A program made the position numbers and the translations under genes. A stretch of 64,000 nt of DNA from contig CAWIQJ010000006.1 of the NCBI GenBank assembly GCA_963838235.1, positions 868,001 through 932,000 on the forward strand. Direction: 5' to 3'. The notes below the pieces were generated by a model. It did not search any database, was not told where the DNA came from, and was given only the letters and a program-made list of their open reading frames with translations. Source of the stretch: JAFECT01 sp963838235. GTDB lineage: Bacteria; Pseudomonadota; Alphaproteobacteria; Caulobacterales; Caulobacteraceae. Below are positions 45,206 through 53,250 of this stretch, piece after piece; position 1 is the stretch's first letter; each line of letters starts with the position of its first letter.

Positions 45206-45340
45206 GTGAAGCGGACTTTTCAACCGAGCCGGCTCGTGCGCAAGCGCCGTCACGGCTTCCGCTCGCGGATGGCGACCAAGAACGGCCAGAAGATCGTCGC
45301 GCGCCGCCGCGCCAAGGGCCGCAAGCGCCTGACCGCCTGA
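45206..45340 (+). CDS. rpmH: Ribosomal protein bL34
   Basis: This 44-residue protein starts at GTG: VKRTFQPSRLVRKRRHGFRS, then RMATKNGQKIVARRRAKGRK and ending RLTA. The KRTFQPS and RRHGFRxRM blocks are invariant in bL34. It is too short for routine ORF lists. The ribosome site CCGGAGAA lies close upstream. The TGA stop overlaps a CTG that may start rnpA, and the whole gene lies inside the open frame of rnpA. Confidence 0.97.
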   Translation: MKRTFQPSRLVRKRRHGFRSRMATKNGQKIVARRRAKGRKRLTA

Positions 45341-45687
45341 CGGGCGAGCCATTTACCATCGAACGCCTGAAATCCCGGCCCGAGTTCCTCGCGGCCGCCA
45401 AAGGCCTGTCCGCTCCCTCGGGCGCCGTGGTGATCCAGGCCCTGAACCGGGCCGATGGCCGTACGCTGGTCCGGGTCGGCTTCACCGCCACCCGCAAGGT
45501 GGGAAACGCCGTGGTCCGCAACCGGGCCAAGCGCCGCCTGCGCGAGGCCGCCCGGGCGCTCTTGCCCGAACTGGGCCGCCCGGGGTTCGACTATGTCTTC
45601 ATCGCCCGCTCGGGGACCGCGACAAGACGCTGGGCCCGTTTGCTTGACGATGTGAAAAGCGCGCTGATAAGGCTCGCCGCGCCCTAG
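45337..45687 (+). CDS. rnpA: Ribonuclease P protein component, start uncertain
   Basis: RnpA binds the RNase P RNA and helps tRNA 5' maturation. The body is clear: FTIERLKSRPEFLAAAKGLS, VGFTATRKVGNAVVRNRAKR (the RNR motif) and RRLREAARALLPEL. There is no ATG or GTG before the conserved N-terminus. The CTG at 45337, overlapping the rpmH stop (CTGA), would give the usual length of 116 residues. The next real start codons are TTG at 45187 or 45169, which would nest rpmH wholly inside rnpA, as in Thermus. The CTG start is given here because of length. Confidence 0.85.
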   Translation: MTGEPFTIERLKSRPEFLAAAKGLSAPSGAVVIQALNRADGRTLVRVGFTATRKVGNAVVRNRAKRRLREAARALLPELGRPGFDYVFIARSGTATRRWARLLDDVKSALIRLAAP

Positions 45688-45777
45688 ACTTCGCCTGGCT
45701 GCGCCTTACCTACGGCCACGCCTCCCCCCGACGCGCCGGACGCGCTCTCAGGCTTTTTGCGAAAAGACCCCCCGCCC

Positions 45778-47649
45778 ATGCAGAACGAGAACGCCCGGAA
45801 CACGATCATCTTCGTCGTGCTCAGCCTTCTGATCTACCTGGGCTACGTCCAGTTCGTCATGCAGCCCCGCCTGAAGGCGCAGCAGGCCGCCGCGGCCGCC
45901 GCCGCGCTGCACCCGGCCGCCGCGGGCGTCCCCGGTCAGTCGCCGGCCATCGGCGTGGGACAGATCACAACCCGCGCCCAGGCCCTGGCCGCGACCCGGC
46001 GCGTGCCGATCGCCACGCCCTCGATGCACGGTTCGATCTCGCTGCAGGGCGCGCGCATCGACGACCTTTACCTGTGCAACCCGTCGAACCGCGCCGTGAA
46101 GGGCGACCGGGCGCACCCCTGCTACACGGTCAGCGCCACCGACAAGGCGCCGGTCGAACTGTTCACGCCGGTCGGCGCCAAGTACGCCTATTTCGCCAAT
46201 ATCGGCTGGCGCTCGACCACCGGCGTCACGCCACCCGCCGATGCGGACTGGACGCTGGTCTCCGGCCAGGTTCTCTCGCCCGGCAAGCCGGTGGTGCTGG
46301 GCTATGACGCGCCCGACGGGTCGCTCAGCATCCGCCGCGCCATCTCCGTCGACGACAACTACATGTTCACCGTCGCCGACACGGTGACCAACAAGGGCGC
46401 CGCCGCGGTGACGCTCGCACCCTACGGCGAGGTCCAGCGCCAGGGCGTTCCCGACGCGGTGCTGAAGAGCGCGACCAACGTCCACCAGGGCGGGGTGGGC
46501 TATCTCCAGAACGACAATAAGCTCGTCTCCTACCGCTCGTGGCCCAAGAAGAAGGCGAGCGACGAGACCTTCGCGCCGAAGGACAATTTCAAGGGCGGCT
46601 GGATCGGCATCACCGACACCTATTGGATGGCGGTGCTGGCGCCCGATCCGTCAAAGCCGATCACCGGCGCGTTTCGGTCGTTCAAACAGAACGGCGTCGA
46701 CATCTTCACCTCGGAGTTCAACGGCCCGGCGGTGAGCCTGGCGCCGGGCGCCAGCACCTCGACCACCACCCGCCTGTTCGCCGGCGCCAAGCGCGCGAAC
46801 CTGGTCTCGGGCTACGAGAAGTCCCTCGGCATCAACAACTTCCACGAGGCGATCGACTGGGGCAAATGGTTGTGGCCGCTGACGCGCGCCGGCTACTGGC
46901 TGCTCGAGTTCTTCTATCGTTACGTGCCGTTCGGCGTGGCGATCCTGGCCCTGACCGTGGTGGTGAAGATCCTGCTCTTCCCGCTGGCCAACCAGGCCTT
47001 CGCCTCCATGTCGAAGATGAAGGCGCTGCAGCCCAAGATCACCGAGATCAAGGAACGCTACGCCGACGACCAGGCGAAACAGCAGTCCGAAACCATGGAG
47101 CTGTATAAACGCGAGAAGATCAATCCGCTGGCGGGCTGCCTGCCCATGGTCATCCAGCTGCCGATCTTCCTGGCCCTGCTGCGCGTGCTCTATCTCGCCA
47201 TCGACATGCGCCAGGCGCCGTTCCTGTGGCTGAACGACCTATCCTCGCGCGATCCCACCACCATCTGGAACCTGTTCGGCCTGATCCCATGGGACCCGGC
47301 CACGGCGCCCTTCATCGGCGGCACGCTCGACGGCATCCTGCACCTGGGCATCGTCGCCATCCTCTACGGCGCGGTGATGTACCTGCAGCAGATGATGAGC
47401 CCGTCCACGCCCGACCCGACCCAGCAGGCAATGATGCGCTTCATGCCGCTGATCTTCGTGTTCATCCTGTCGCGTTATCCGGTGGGCCTGATGATCTACT
47501 GGACCTGGTCGGCCTTGCTCTCGATCCTGCAGCAGTACGCGATCATGCACCGGCACAAGGTCGAGAACCCCATCGACGGCTTCATCGCACGCCTGCGCGG
47601 CCTGGGCGCGGCGCCGGAGGTCTCCGTCGACCACGGCGGTTCCGGGTGA
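45778..47649 (+). CDS. yidC: Membrane protein insertase YidC
   Basis: This 623-residue inner-membrane insertase starts MQNENARNTIIFVVLSLLIY, giving the first membrane segment. A large periplasmic domain (about residues 60-370, with SIRRAISVDDNYMFTVADTV) is followed by the conserved insertase core: YVPFGVAILALTVVVKILLF, the cytoplasmic MKALQPKITEIKERYADDQA and INPLAGCLPMVIQLPIFLAL. The end is basic. The yidD gene often found before yidC is missing (only 90 bases separate rnpA and yidC). The stop overlaps the engB start (GTGA). Confidence 0.97.
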   Translation: MQNENARNTIIFVVLSLLIYLGYVQFVMQPRLKAQQAAAAAAALHPAAAGVPGQSPAIGVGQITTRAQALAATRRVPIATPSMHGSISLQGARIDDLYLCNPSNRAVKGDRAHPCYTVSATDKAPVELFTPVGAKYAYFANIGWRSTTGVTPPADADWTLVSGQVLSPGKPVVLGYDAPDGSLSIRRAISVDDNYMFTVADTVTNKGAAAVTLAPYGEVQRQGVPDAVLKSATNVHQGGVGYLQNDNKLVSYRSWPKKKASDETFAPKDNFKGGWIGITDTYWMAVLAPDPSKPITGAFRSFKQNGVDIFTSEFNGPAVSLAPGASTSTTTRLFAGAKRANLVSGYEKSLGINNFHEAIDWGKWLWPLTRAGYWLLEFFYRYVPFGVAILALTVVVKILLFPLANQAFASMSKMKALQPKITEIKERYADDQAKQQSETMELYKREKINPLAGCLPMVIQLPIFLALLRVLYLAIDMRQAPFLWLNDLSSRDPTTIWNLFGLIPWDPATAPFIGGTLDGILHLGIVAILYGAVMYLQQMMSPSTPDPTQQAMMRFMPLIFVFILSRYPVGLMIYWTWSALLSILQQYAIMHRHKVENPIDGFIARLRGLGAAPEVSVDHGGSG

Positions 47650-48278
47650 GCTTCGACGACGACGCCCTCGAAGCCGCGCGGATCCTGTTCGCCCGCCCCG
47701 CCGTCTTCATCATGGGCTGCGCCAAGATCGAACAACTGCCCGAACCCGACCTGCCCGAGGTCGCCTTCGCGGGCCGTTCGAACGTCGGCAAATCCAGCCT
47801 GATCAACGGCCTGGTCGGCCGCCACGGCCTTGCCCGCGCGTCGAACGAACCCGGCCGCACCCGCGAAGTGAACTTCTTTCTTTTGGACGACCGCATCCGC
47901 CTGGTCGATCTGCCCGGCTACGGCTTCGCGCGCGCGTCAAAGGGCGAGGTGAAGCAGTTCCAGAACCTGGGCCGCGACTATCTGCGCGGGAGACCGAACT
48001 TGAAGCGCGTCTATCTGCTGATCGACGCCAGACACGGGTTGAAGCCGCCGGACCGCGAGGCGATGGACGCGCTGGACCTGGCTGCGGTGAGCTACCAGAT
48101 CGTGCTGACCAAGGCGGATAAGTTGAAGGCCGCCGACATCGAAAAGGTGACGGCGGAAACCCTGAAGGCGGTATCGAAACGCCCCGCCGCGTTTCCACGC
48201 GTGATCGCAACCTCGAGCGAAAAGGGCGGCGGCCTGCCGGAGCTACGCGCGGAAATCGCCGCGAGCTGCGAAGCGTAA
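47646..48278 (+). CDS. engB: Ribosome biogenesis GTP-binding protein YihA/YsxC
   Basis: This 210-residue GTPase for large-subunit assembly starts at GTG overlapping the yidC stop. G motifs are G1 AGRSNVGKSSLINGL, G2 region GRTREVNFFLLDD, G3 LVDLPGYGFA, G4 LTKADKLK and G5 ATSSEKG. The 20-residue N-terminal extension (VSFDDDALEAARILFARPAV) is common in alphaproteobacteria. A strong hairpin follows. Confidence 0.96.
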   Translation: MSFDDDALEAARILFARPAVFIMGCAKIEQLPEPDLPEVAFAGRSNVGKSSLINGLVGRHGLARASNEPGRTREVNFFLLDDRIRLVDLPGYGFARASKGEVKQFQNLGRDYLRGRPNLKRVYLLIDARHGLKPPDREAMDALDLAAVSYQIVLTKADKLKAADIEKVTAETLKAVSKRPAAFPRVIATSSEKGGGLPELRAEIAASCEA

Positions 48279-48291
48279 GAGTTTAGACAGT

Positions 48292-48338
48292 GGCGCGATG
48301 GGCCCCCGCCCAGGGGCGGGGGCCCATCGCGCCAAGAA
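48292..48338. terminator. Perfect 20-bp hairpin, probable bidirectional terminator
   Basis: Bases 48292-48311 pair perfectly with 48314-48333 around a two-base loop, followed by aagaaattttt. It lies between convergent engB and the amidohydrolase gene. The arm sequence (gggcccccgccc) is also a short family C-type element. Confidence 0.75.
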
Positions 48339-48349
48339 ATTTTTCGCCC

Positions 48350-49630
48350 CTACCGCTGATCCTTCACCACATCCCCGCCCTTGATCACCACCGGGATGTT
48401 CTGCAGGAGGGTCACGTCCTTCAGCGGGTCGCCCTTTACCGCGATCATGTCGCCGTAGCGGCCCACCTCCAACGTCCCCACATCGCCCGGCCGGCCCAGC
48501 GCCTCCGCCGCGGTCACCGTCGCCGACTGGATCGCCTGCAAGGGCGTTGCGCCATACTTCACCATGGTGGCGAACTGGCGCGCGTTCAGGCCGTGCGGAT
48601 AGATGCCCGCGTCGGTGGAGAAGATCATCTTCACTCCGGCCTTCAGGGCCTTGGTGTAATTGTCCCGTTGGATCTGGGCGATGTCGCGGTCCTTCTTCAG
48701 GTTCTCCTCGGGCACGCCGTTCTTCTTGCCCTCCGACTGGGTGTAGTCGGTGTTGTAGATATCCATCCCGAAATAGGCGCCGTGTTGCAGCGCCAGCTTG
48801 ATGCCTTCGTCGTCGACCAGGCTGGCGTGTTCGATGGTGTCGACCCCGGCGCGGATCGCGTCCTTGATCGCCTGGGCGCCGTGGGCGTGCGCCGCGACGC
48901 GCAAGCCCAGCGCATGCGCCTCTTCCACGATGGCGGTCATGGTCTCCAGCGTCATCTGCTCCGCGCCCGGCGTATCGCCGTGCGAGAACACCCCGCCGCT
49001 GGCGCAAATCTTGATCACCTGGGCGCCGTACTTGTGCAGCTTGCGCACCATCTTGCGGCCCTCGTCGGGCGTGTCGGCCAGGGCGGGGCTGTGCGCGTCG
49101 AAGGACGGCGGAAACTCGTTGTCGTCGCAGTGGCCGCCGGTCGAGCCGATCAGGTTGGTCGCGGGCACGATGCGTGGGCCGATGATCAGGCCCTGGTCGA
49201 TCGCCTGCATGGCGGCCACGTCGTCGTAGTTCTGCGAGCCCACGTTACGCACGGTGGTGAAGCCCGCCAGCAGGTCGTCCTTGGAAGTCTTGGCGGTCAG
49301 CACCGCCCAGAAGCTGTCGGTGAATTGCAGACTGTTGTAGCCGCCCCAGAACGGCTCCGACGCCAGGTGCACATGCATGTCGATCAGGCCCGGCAGCAGG
49401 GTCATGCCCGCGAGGTTCACCCGCTCGGCGCCGTCCGGCTCCTTGACCTGGCCCTGGACGCCCACGGCGGTGATGCGGCCATCGACCACGACCAGCTCCG
49501 GCCGCTCGATCTCCTGGCCGGTTTTCACATCGACCATGCGGTCGGCGGTGACGATGACGGTCTTCGCCTGGACCGCGCCGGCCAGCGCCAACGTCAGAAC
49601 GGCGGCCGCGACCGCGGATTTGAACATCAT
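48350..49630 (-). CDS. Exported amidohydrolase, prolidase/imidazolonepropionase-like
   Basis: This 426-residue metal-dependent hydrolase is probably periplasmic. The start MMFKSAVAAAVLTLALAGAV follows GGGAGG, and the signal peptide ends near VQAKTV. Metal and catalytic motifs are LLPGLIDMHVHLA (HxH), the probable carboxylated Lys in AQVIKICASGGVFS, the His pair in RVAAHAHG and HASLVDDEG, and the Asp in IFSTDAGIYPHG. The family includes Xaa-Pro dipeptidases that hydrolyse Xaa-Arg/Lys dipeptides. The substrate cannot be told from sequence. Confidence 0.88.
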   Translation of the reverse strand: MMFKSAVAAAVLTLALAGAVQAKTVIVTADRMVDVKTGQEIERPELVVVDGRITAVGVQGQVKEPDGAERVNLAGMTLLPGLIDMHVHLASEPFWGGYNSLQFTDSFWAVLTAKTSKDDLLAGFTTVRNVGSQNYDDVAAMQAIDQGLIIGPRIVPATNLIGSTGGHCDDNEFPPSFDAHSPALADTPDEGRKMVRKLHKYGAQVIKICASGGVFSHGDTPGAEQMTLETMTAIVEEAHALGLRVAAHAHGAQAIKDAIRAGVDTIEHASLVDDEGIKLALQHGAYFGMDIYNTDYTQSEGKKNGVPEENLKKDRDIAQIQRDNYTKALKAGVKMIFSTDAGIYPHGLNARQFATMVKYGATPLQAIQSATVTAAEALGRPGDVGTLEVGRYGDMIAVKGDPLKDVTLLQNIPVVIKGGDVVKDQR

Positions 49631-49711
49631 GACAGAGCCTCCCACCCGGAATTTGGCGCGAGGCTAGCACGCTTCCCAGGCAGGGAAAGGCGGCGCGCGT
49701 GGGAGGAGAGG

Positions 49712-50683
49712 GTGACAGAACCCGCTCACTCGGCTATCGCGCGCGGCATGAAGGACGACGCACCCGCGACCGCGAGCCAGGAGGGCTGGGCCACCGCCAA
49801 GACCCTGGCCGAGGCGCTGCCCTTCATCCAGATCTACGACCGCGAGACCGTGGTGATCAAATACGGCGGCCACGCCATGGGCGAGGAGGCGGTGGCGCAA
49901 GCAGTTCGCCGCCGACGCGGTGCTGCTGAAGCTGCTGGGCGTGCACCCGGTGGTCGTGCACGGCGGCGGGCCGCAGATCTCCGCCATGCTGGAGCGGGCC
50001 GGGCGTCAAGTCGACCTTCGTCGACGGCCTGCGCGTCACCGACGCGCCGACCATGGAGGTGGCCGAGATGGTCCTCTCCGGCGCCATCAACAAGGAGATC
50101 GCCAACTGGATCACCCTGGCCGGCGCCGAGGCCGACGTGCGCGGCGTGGGCCTCTCCGGCAAGGACGCGCGGCTGATCACGGTGGAGAAGGCCGACGCGC
50201 ACCCGCAGGGATCCCGACATCGAGATCGAGCAGCGTGGTCGACCTGGGCTTCGTCGGCGAGCCGACCGCGGTCGATCCGAAGCTGATCGAGGCGCTGATC
50301 CACGCCGAGCGAGGACTACATTCCGGTGATCGCCCCGATCGGCGTGTCCGAGCCGACGGCGAGACCTACAACATCAACGCCGACACCGTGGCCGGCGCCC
50401 TGGCCGGCGCGCTGAAGGCCAAGCGCATGCTGCTGCTCACCGACGTGCCGGGCGTGCTCGACGCCGACGGCGAGCTGATCCGTGAGCTGACCGTCGCCGA
50501 GGCGCGGCGCGGCGATCGCCGACCGGCGTCGCCACCGGCGGCATGATCCCCAAGCTGGAGACCGCCATCGCGGCGGTCGAGGGCGGGGTCGAGGCGGTGG
50601 TCATCCTCGACGGCCGCCGGCCGCACGCCATGCTGGTGGAGCTGTTCACCGAACACGGCGCCGGGACCCTGGTGCGGGCGTGA
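49712..50683 (+). CDS. argB: Acetylglutamate kinase, heavily frameshifted
   Basis: ArgB phosphorylates N-acetylglutamate in arginine synthesis. The GTG start has the strong site GGGAGGAGAG and begins VTEPAHSAIARGMKDDAP. Family segments in order are ALPFIQIYDRETVVIKYGGH, LLGVHPVVVHGGGPQIS, PTMEVAEMVLSGAINKEIAN, VVDLGFVGEPTAVDPKLIEA, ETYNINADTVAGALAGALKA, LLLTDVPGVLD and GGMIPKLETAIAAVEGGVEA. They alternate between frames, needing at least six single-base changes, mostly removal of one inserted C or G. The stop TGA overlaps the next gene (GTGA). Because argB is needed for growth without arginine, sequencing error is the likely cause. Confidence 0.9.
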
Positions 50684-51360
50684 CGCCGACCCCGGATCTG
50701 TCAGCCACGTCGACGTCTGGCTGTTCGACCTCGACAACACCCTCTACCCGCCGAGAACCGGTTCATGGGCTGGTGCGAAGTGCGGATGACCGACTTCGTC
50801 GAGCGCGCTGACCGGCCTGCCGCGCGACGAGGCCTGCGCGCTGCAGAAGCGCTATCTGACGAGCACGGCACCGACCCTGGCGGGCCTGATGGCCCACCAC
50901 GGCGTCGATCCCGCACGACTTCCTGGACGATGTCCACGACGTCCCGCTCGACGTGCCTCGACGCCCGACCCGGCGCTGCAGCGGCCTCGCGCGCCTGCCC
51001 GGCCGCCGACTGGTCTTCACCAACGGCGACGCCGCACACGCCGAGCGCGTGCTGGCGCGGCTGGGCTCGCGCGACGCTGTTCGAGGAATCTTCCACATCG
51101 GCTCGCGGCCGACTTCGTGCCCAAGCCGCACCCGGCGACCTTCGACGCGCATGATCGAGGCCCACGCCATCGATCCGCGCCAGCGCCTGCCTTCTTCGAA
51201 GACACGCGAGCGAACCTGGCCCCGCCGCCGACCTCGGCATGACCACCGTGCTGGTCGGGCCGCACGCGCCACGCCTGCGACGGCCGAATTCGTGCACTAT
51301 CGCACCGCGCGACCTCGCTGCCCTTCCTGAACGCGATCCGCGTCGAGGAGAGCCGCATGA
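50680..51360 (+). CDS. Pyrimidine 5'-nucleotidase, HAD family, heavily frameshifted
   Basis: This HAD-superfamily phosphatase of the TIGR01993 type has motif I VWLFDLDNTLYPP, a cap, motif II LVFTNGDAAHAERVLARLG, and motifs III and IV near VPKPHPATFD and FFEDTRANL. At least eight frame changes are needed to join these. It starts at a GTG overlapping the argB stop and ends at a TGA overlapping the dapD start (ATGA), so argB, this gene and dapD are coupled. The family dephosphorylates pyrimidine nucleotides. Confidence 0.8.
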
Positions 51361-52212
51361 GCCGAATCCTGGCCGACCTGCACGAGCCGAGGTCGAAGCA
51401 GGCCTGGGAGGCGCGCGACGCGCTGAGCCCGACCACCCGCGGCCGCATGCGCGAGGCCGTGGAGGACGCCATCGACCTGCTGGACTCCGGCGAGCTGCGC
51501 GTCGCCGAGAAGATCGACGGCGAGTGGGCCGCGCGCCAGTGGCTGAAGAAGGCGGTGCTGCTGTCCTTCCGCCTGCACGCCAACCAGGTGATGCGCACCG
51601 GCGCGGCCTGCAGGCGCCGGCATGGGCCCCTGGTGGGACAAGGTCCCCAGCAAGTTCGCCAGCTGGAGCGACGCACGAGTTCGAGGCGCGCCGGCTTCCG
51701 CGCCGTGCCCGGCTCCATCGTGCGCCGCGGCGCCTTCATCGGCCAAGAACGTGGTCCTGATGCCGTCGTTCGTGAACATCGGCGCCTATGTCGACGAAGG
51801 CACGATGGTCGACACCTGGGCGACGGTCGGCTCCTGCGCCCAGATCGGCAAGAACGTGCACCTCTCCGGCGGCGCCGGCATCGGCGGCGTGCTCGAGCCG
51901 CTGCAGGCCAGCCCCACCATCATCGAGGACAACTGCTTCATCGGCGCCCGCTCGGAAGTCGCCGAGGGCGTCATCGTCGGCGAGGGCGCGGTGCTGTCGA
52001 TGGGCGTGTTCATCACCGCCTCGACCAAGATCGTCGACCGCGCCACCGGCGAGGTGACCCTCGCGGCGAGGTGCCGCCCTATCGCGTGGTGGTGCCGGGC
52101 GCGCTGCCCGACCCCAAGGGCGGCCCAGCCTGGCCTGCGCGGTGATCGTCAAGACGCGTCGACGCCCAGACCCGCTCGCAAGACCTCGATCAACGACCTG
52201 CTGCGCGACTGA
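51357..52212 (+). CDS. dapD: 2,3,4,5-tetrahydropyridine-2,6-dicarboxylate N-succinyltransferase, frameshifted
   Basis: DapD makes N-succinyl-L-2-amino-6-oxopimelate in the lysine/diaminopimelate pathway. The N-terminal frame gives AWEARDALSPTTRGRMREAV, LRVAEKIDGEWAARQWLKKA and VLLSFRLHANQVM. The hexapeptide (left-handed helix) part lies in another frame: NVVLMPSFVNIGAYVDEGTM, VDTWATVGSCAQIGKNVHLS and GGAGIGGVLEPLQASPTIIE. The C-terminus is KTSINDLLRD. At least four indels are needed (near 51610, 51675, 51740, 52060-52180). The gene is essential for cell-wall synthesis, so errors are likely technical. dapE, which acts downstream, is 4 kb away. Confidence 0.9.
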
Positions 52213-52226
52213 GCCAAGGGCACGCG

Positions 52227-53201
52227 TTAGGGGTGGCAGGTCTTCGCCGGCGCGTCGCTGATCAGCGCGCAGACGATGCGATCGCCCTTCTCGCGGCCGT
52301 TGCGCTGGCGGATCAGTTCCTGCAGCGTCGCCCACTTCACCTGGGTCTCGGCTTCGGCGGCGCGGACGGCGCGGGCGAAGTTGCCGTTGATGGCGCCGCG
52401 CGGGGTCGTACCGGCGCCGACCTTGCCGGTCTCCACGTCGATCGCGCCGTCGTCCTTGTTGATGAAGGCGTGCTTCACCCGCGAAGTGCGGCCGTAGTTG
52501 CAGAACAGGGTCTCCGGCAGGCTGGTGAAACAGTCCGAAATCAGTCCCTTCGGAAACGGGGTGATGGTGCGCCAGTCGAGCCAGGGCGCGGGCCCGTCGT
52601 GACCGAGGCCCGGCGGATTTTGCGGGCTGACCGGTCCGGTCGCCGGCAGGTCGACCCAGTTCGAGTGCGCATAGAAGTCCTGCGCTGCGTGCAGCGACGC
52701 GCCGAAGTCGCCGAGCGCCTTGCACTTGGCGCCGCCGCGGAAGGCGGCCTCGAAACTGCAGCCGAGGTGCGTCTGGTCGGCGCGGATCGCGCCCGACTTG
52801 TCGAGCAGGTCGGCGGCCTCTTTGGCCGCGGTCTCGAGTTCGCTACGCATCCAGGACCGGCACGCGACGAGCGCGGCGCGCGCCTGGACGGCGGTCTGGG
52901 GATAGCCCGGCGCATCGAGGAAGTCGCCGCCGTCGCAATGGGCCTTGTGCTGAAAGGTGAGGGCGCCGGCGTCCGGCGCGCCGATGGCGCCCAGCGTCCC
53001 CTTCCTGCCGGCCAGTTCGTCGAGGGTCAGGGGCTGGAAGCACGGGGCCGGCCCGCGGCCGCAGGCCAGCGCCAGGCGGGTGATCTTCTCGTGTTCGGCG
53101 TTCTGGCCCAGGGTTCGGGTCGTGCCGAACGCCCACGCGCCCCCGGCGGCGGCAAGGGCAAGGGCGGCTGCGATGAGGATCCTCGCCGGGCGTCCAGGCA
53201 T
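52227..53201 (-). CDS. Secreted zinc-dependent phospholipase C-like protein
   Basis: This 324-residue protein begins with a signal peptide (MPGRPARILIAAALALAAAG, cut near GAWAFG). HEKITRLALAC and FGASLHAAQDFYAHSNWVDL, where His and Asp could bind zinc, match the S1/P1-like and Het-C/CinY-type fold of zinc-dependent phospholipases. Several Cys (CGRGPAPC, CDGG, CSFE, CFTSL, CNYG, CALI, CHP) suggest disulphides. The catalytic set is inferred from the one motif. It lies downstream of the glucosidase gene on the same strand. Confidence 0.7.
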   Translation of the reverse strand: MPGRPARILIAAALALAAAGGAWAFGTTRTLGQNAEHEKITRLALACGRGPAPCFQPLTLDELAGRKGTLGAIGAPDAGALTFQHKAHCDGGDFLDAPGYPQTAVQARAALVACRSWMRSELETAAKEAADLLDKSGAIRADQTHLGCSFEAAFRGGAKCKALGDFGASLHAAQDFYAHSNWVDLPATGPVSPQNPPGLGHDGPAPWLDWRTITPFPKGLISDCFTSLPETLFCNYGRTSRVKHAFINKDDGAIDVETGKVGAGTTPRGAINGNFARAVRAAEAETQVKWATLQELIRQRNGREKGDRIVCALISDAPAKTCHP

Positions 53202-53250
53202 GGCCTTATCCGCTGAAGGCCCGAAGGAAGCCCCGTTCCGGGCGCTCAGG

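Noticed and set aside
49712..52212. True pseudogenes argB and dapD, or programmed frameshifting
   Set aside because: There are too many indels, with no slippery-site pattern and perfect motifs between them, in genes needed for growth. Sequencing error explains all of it more simply.
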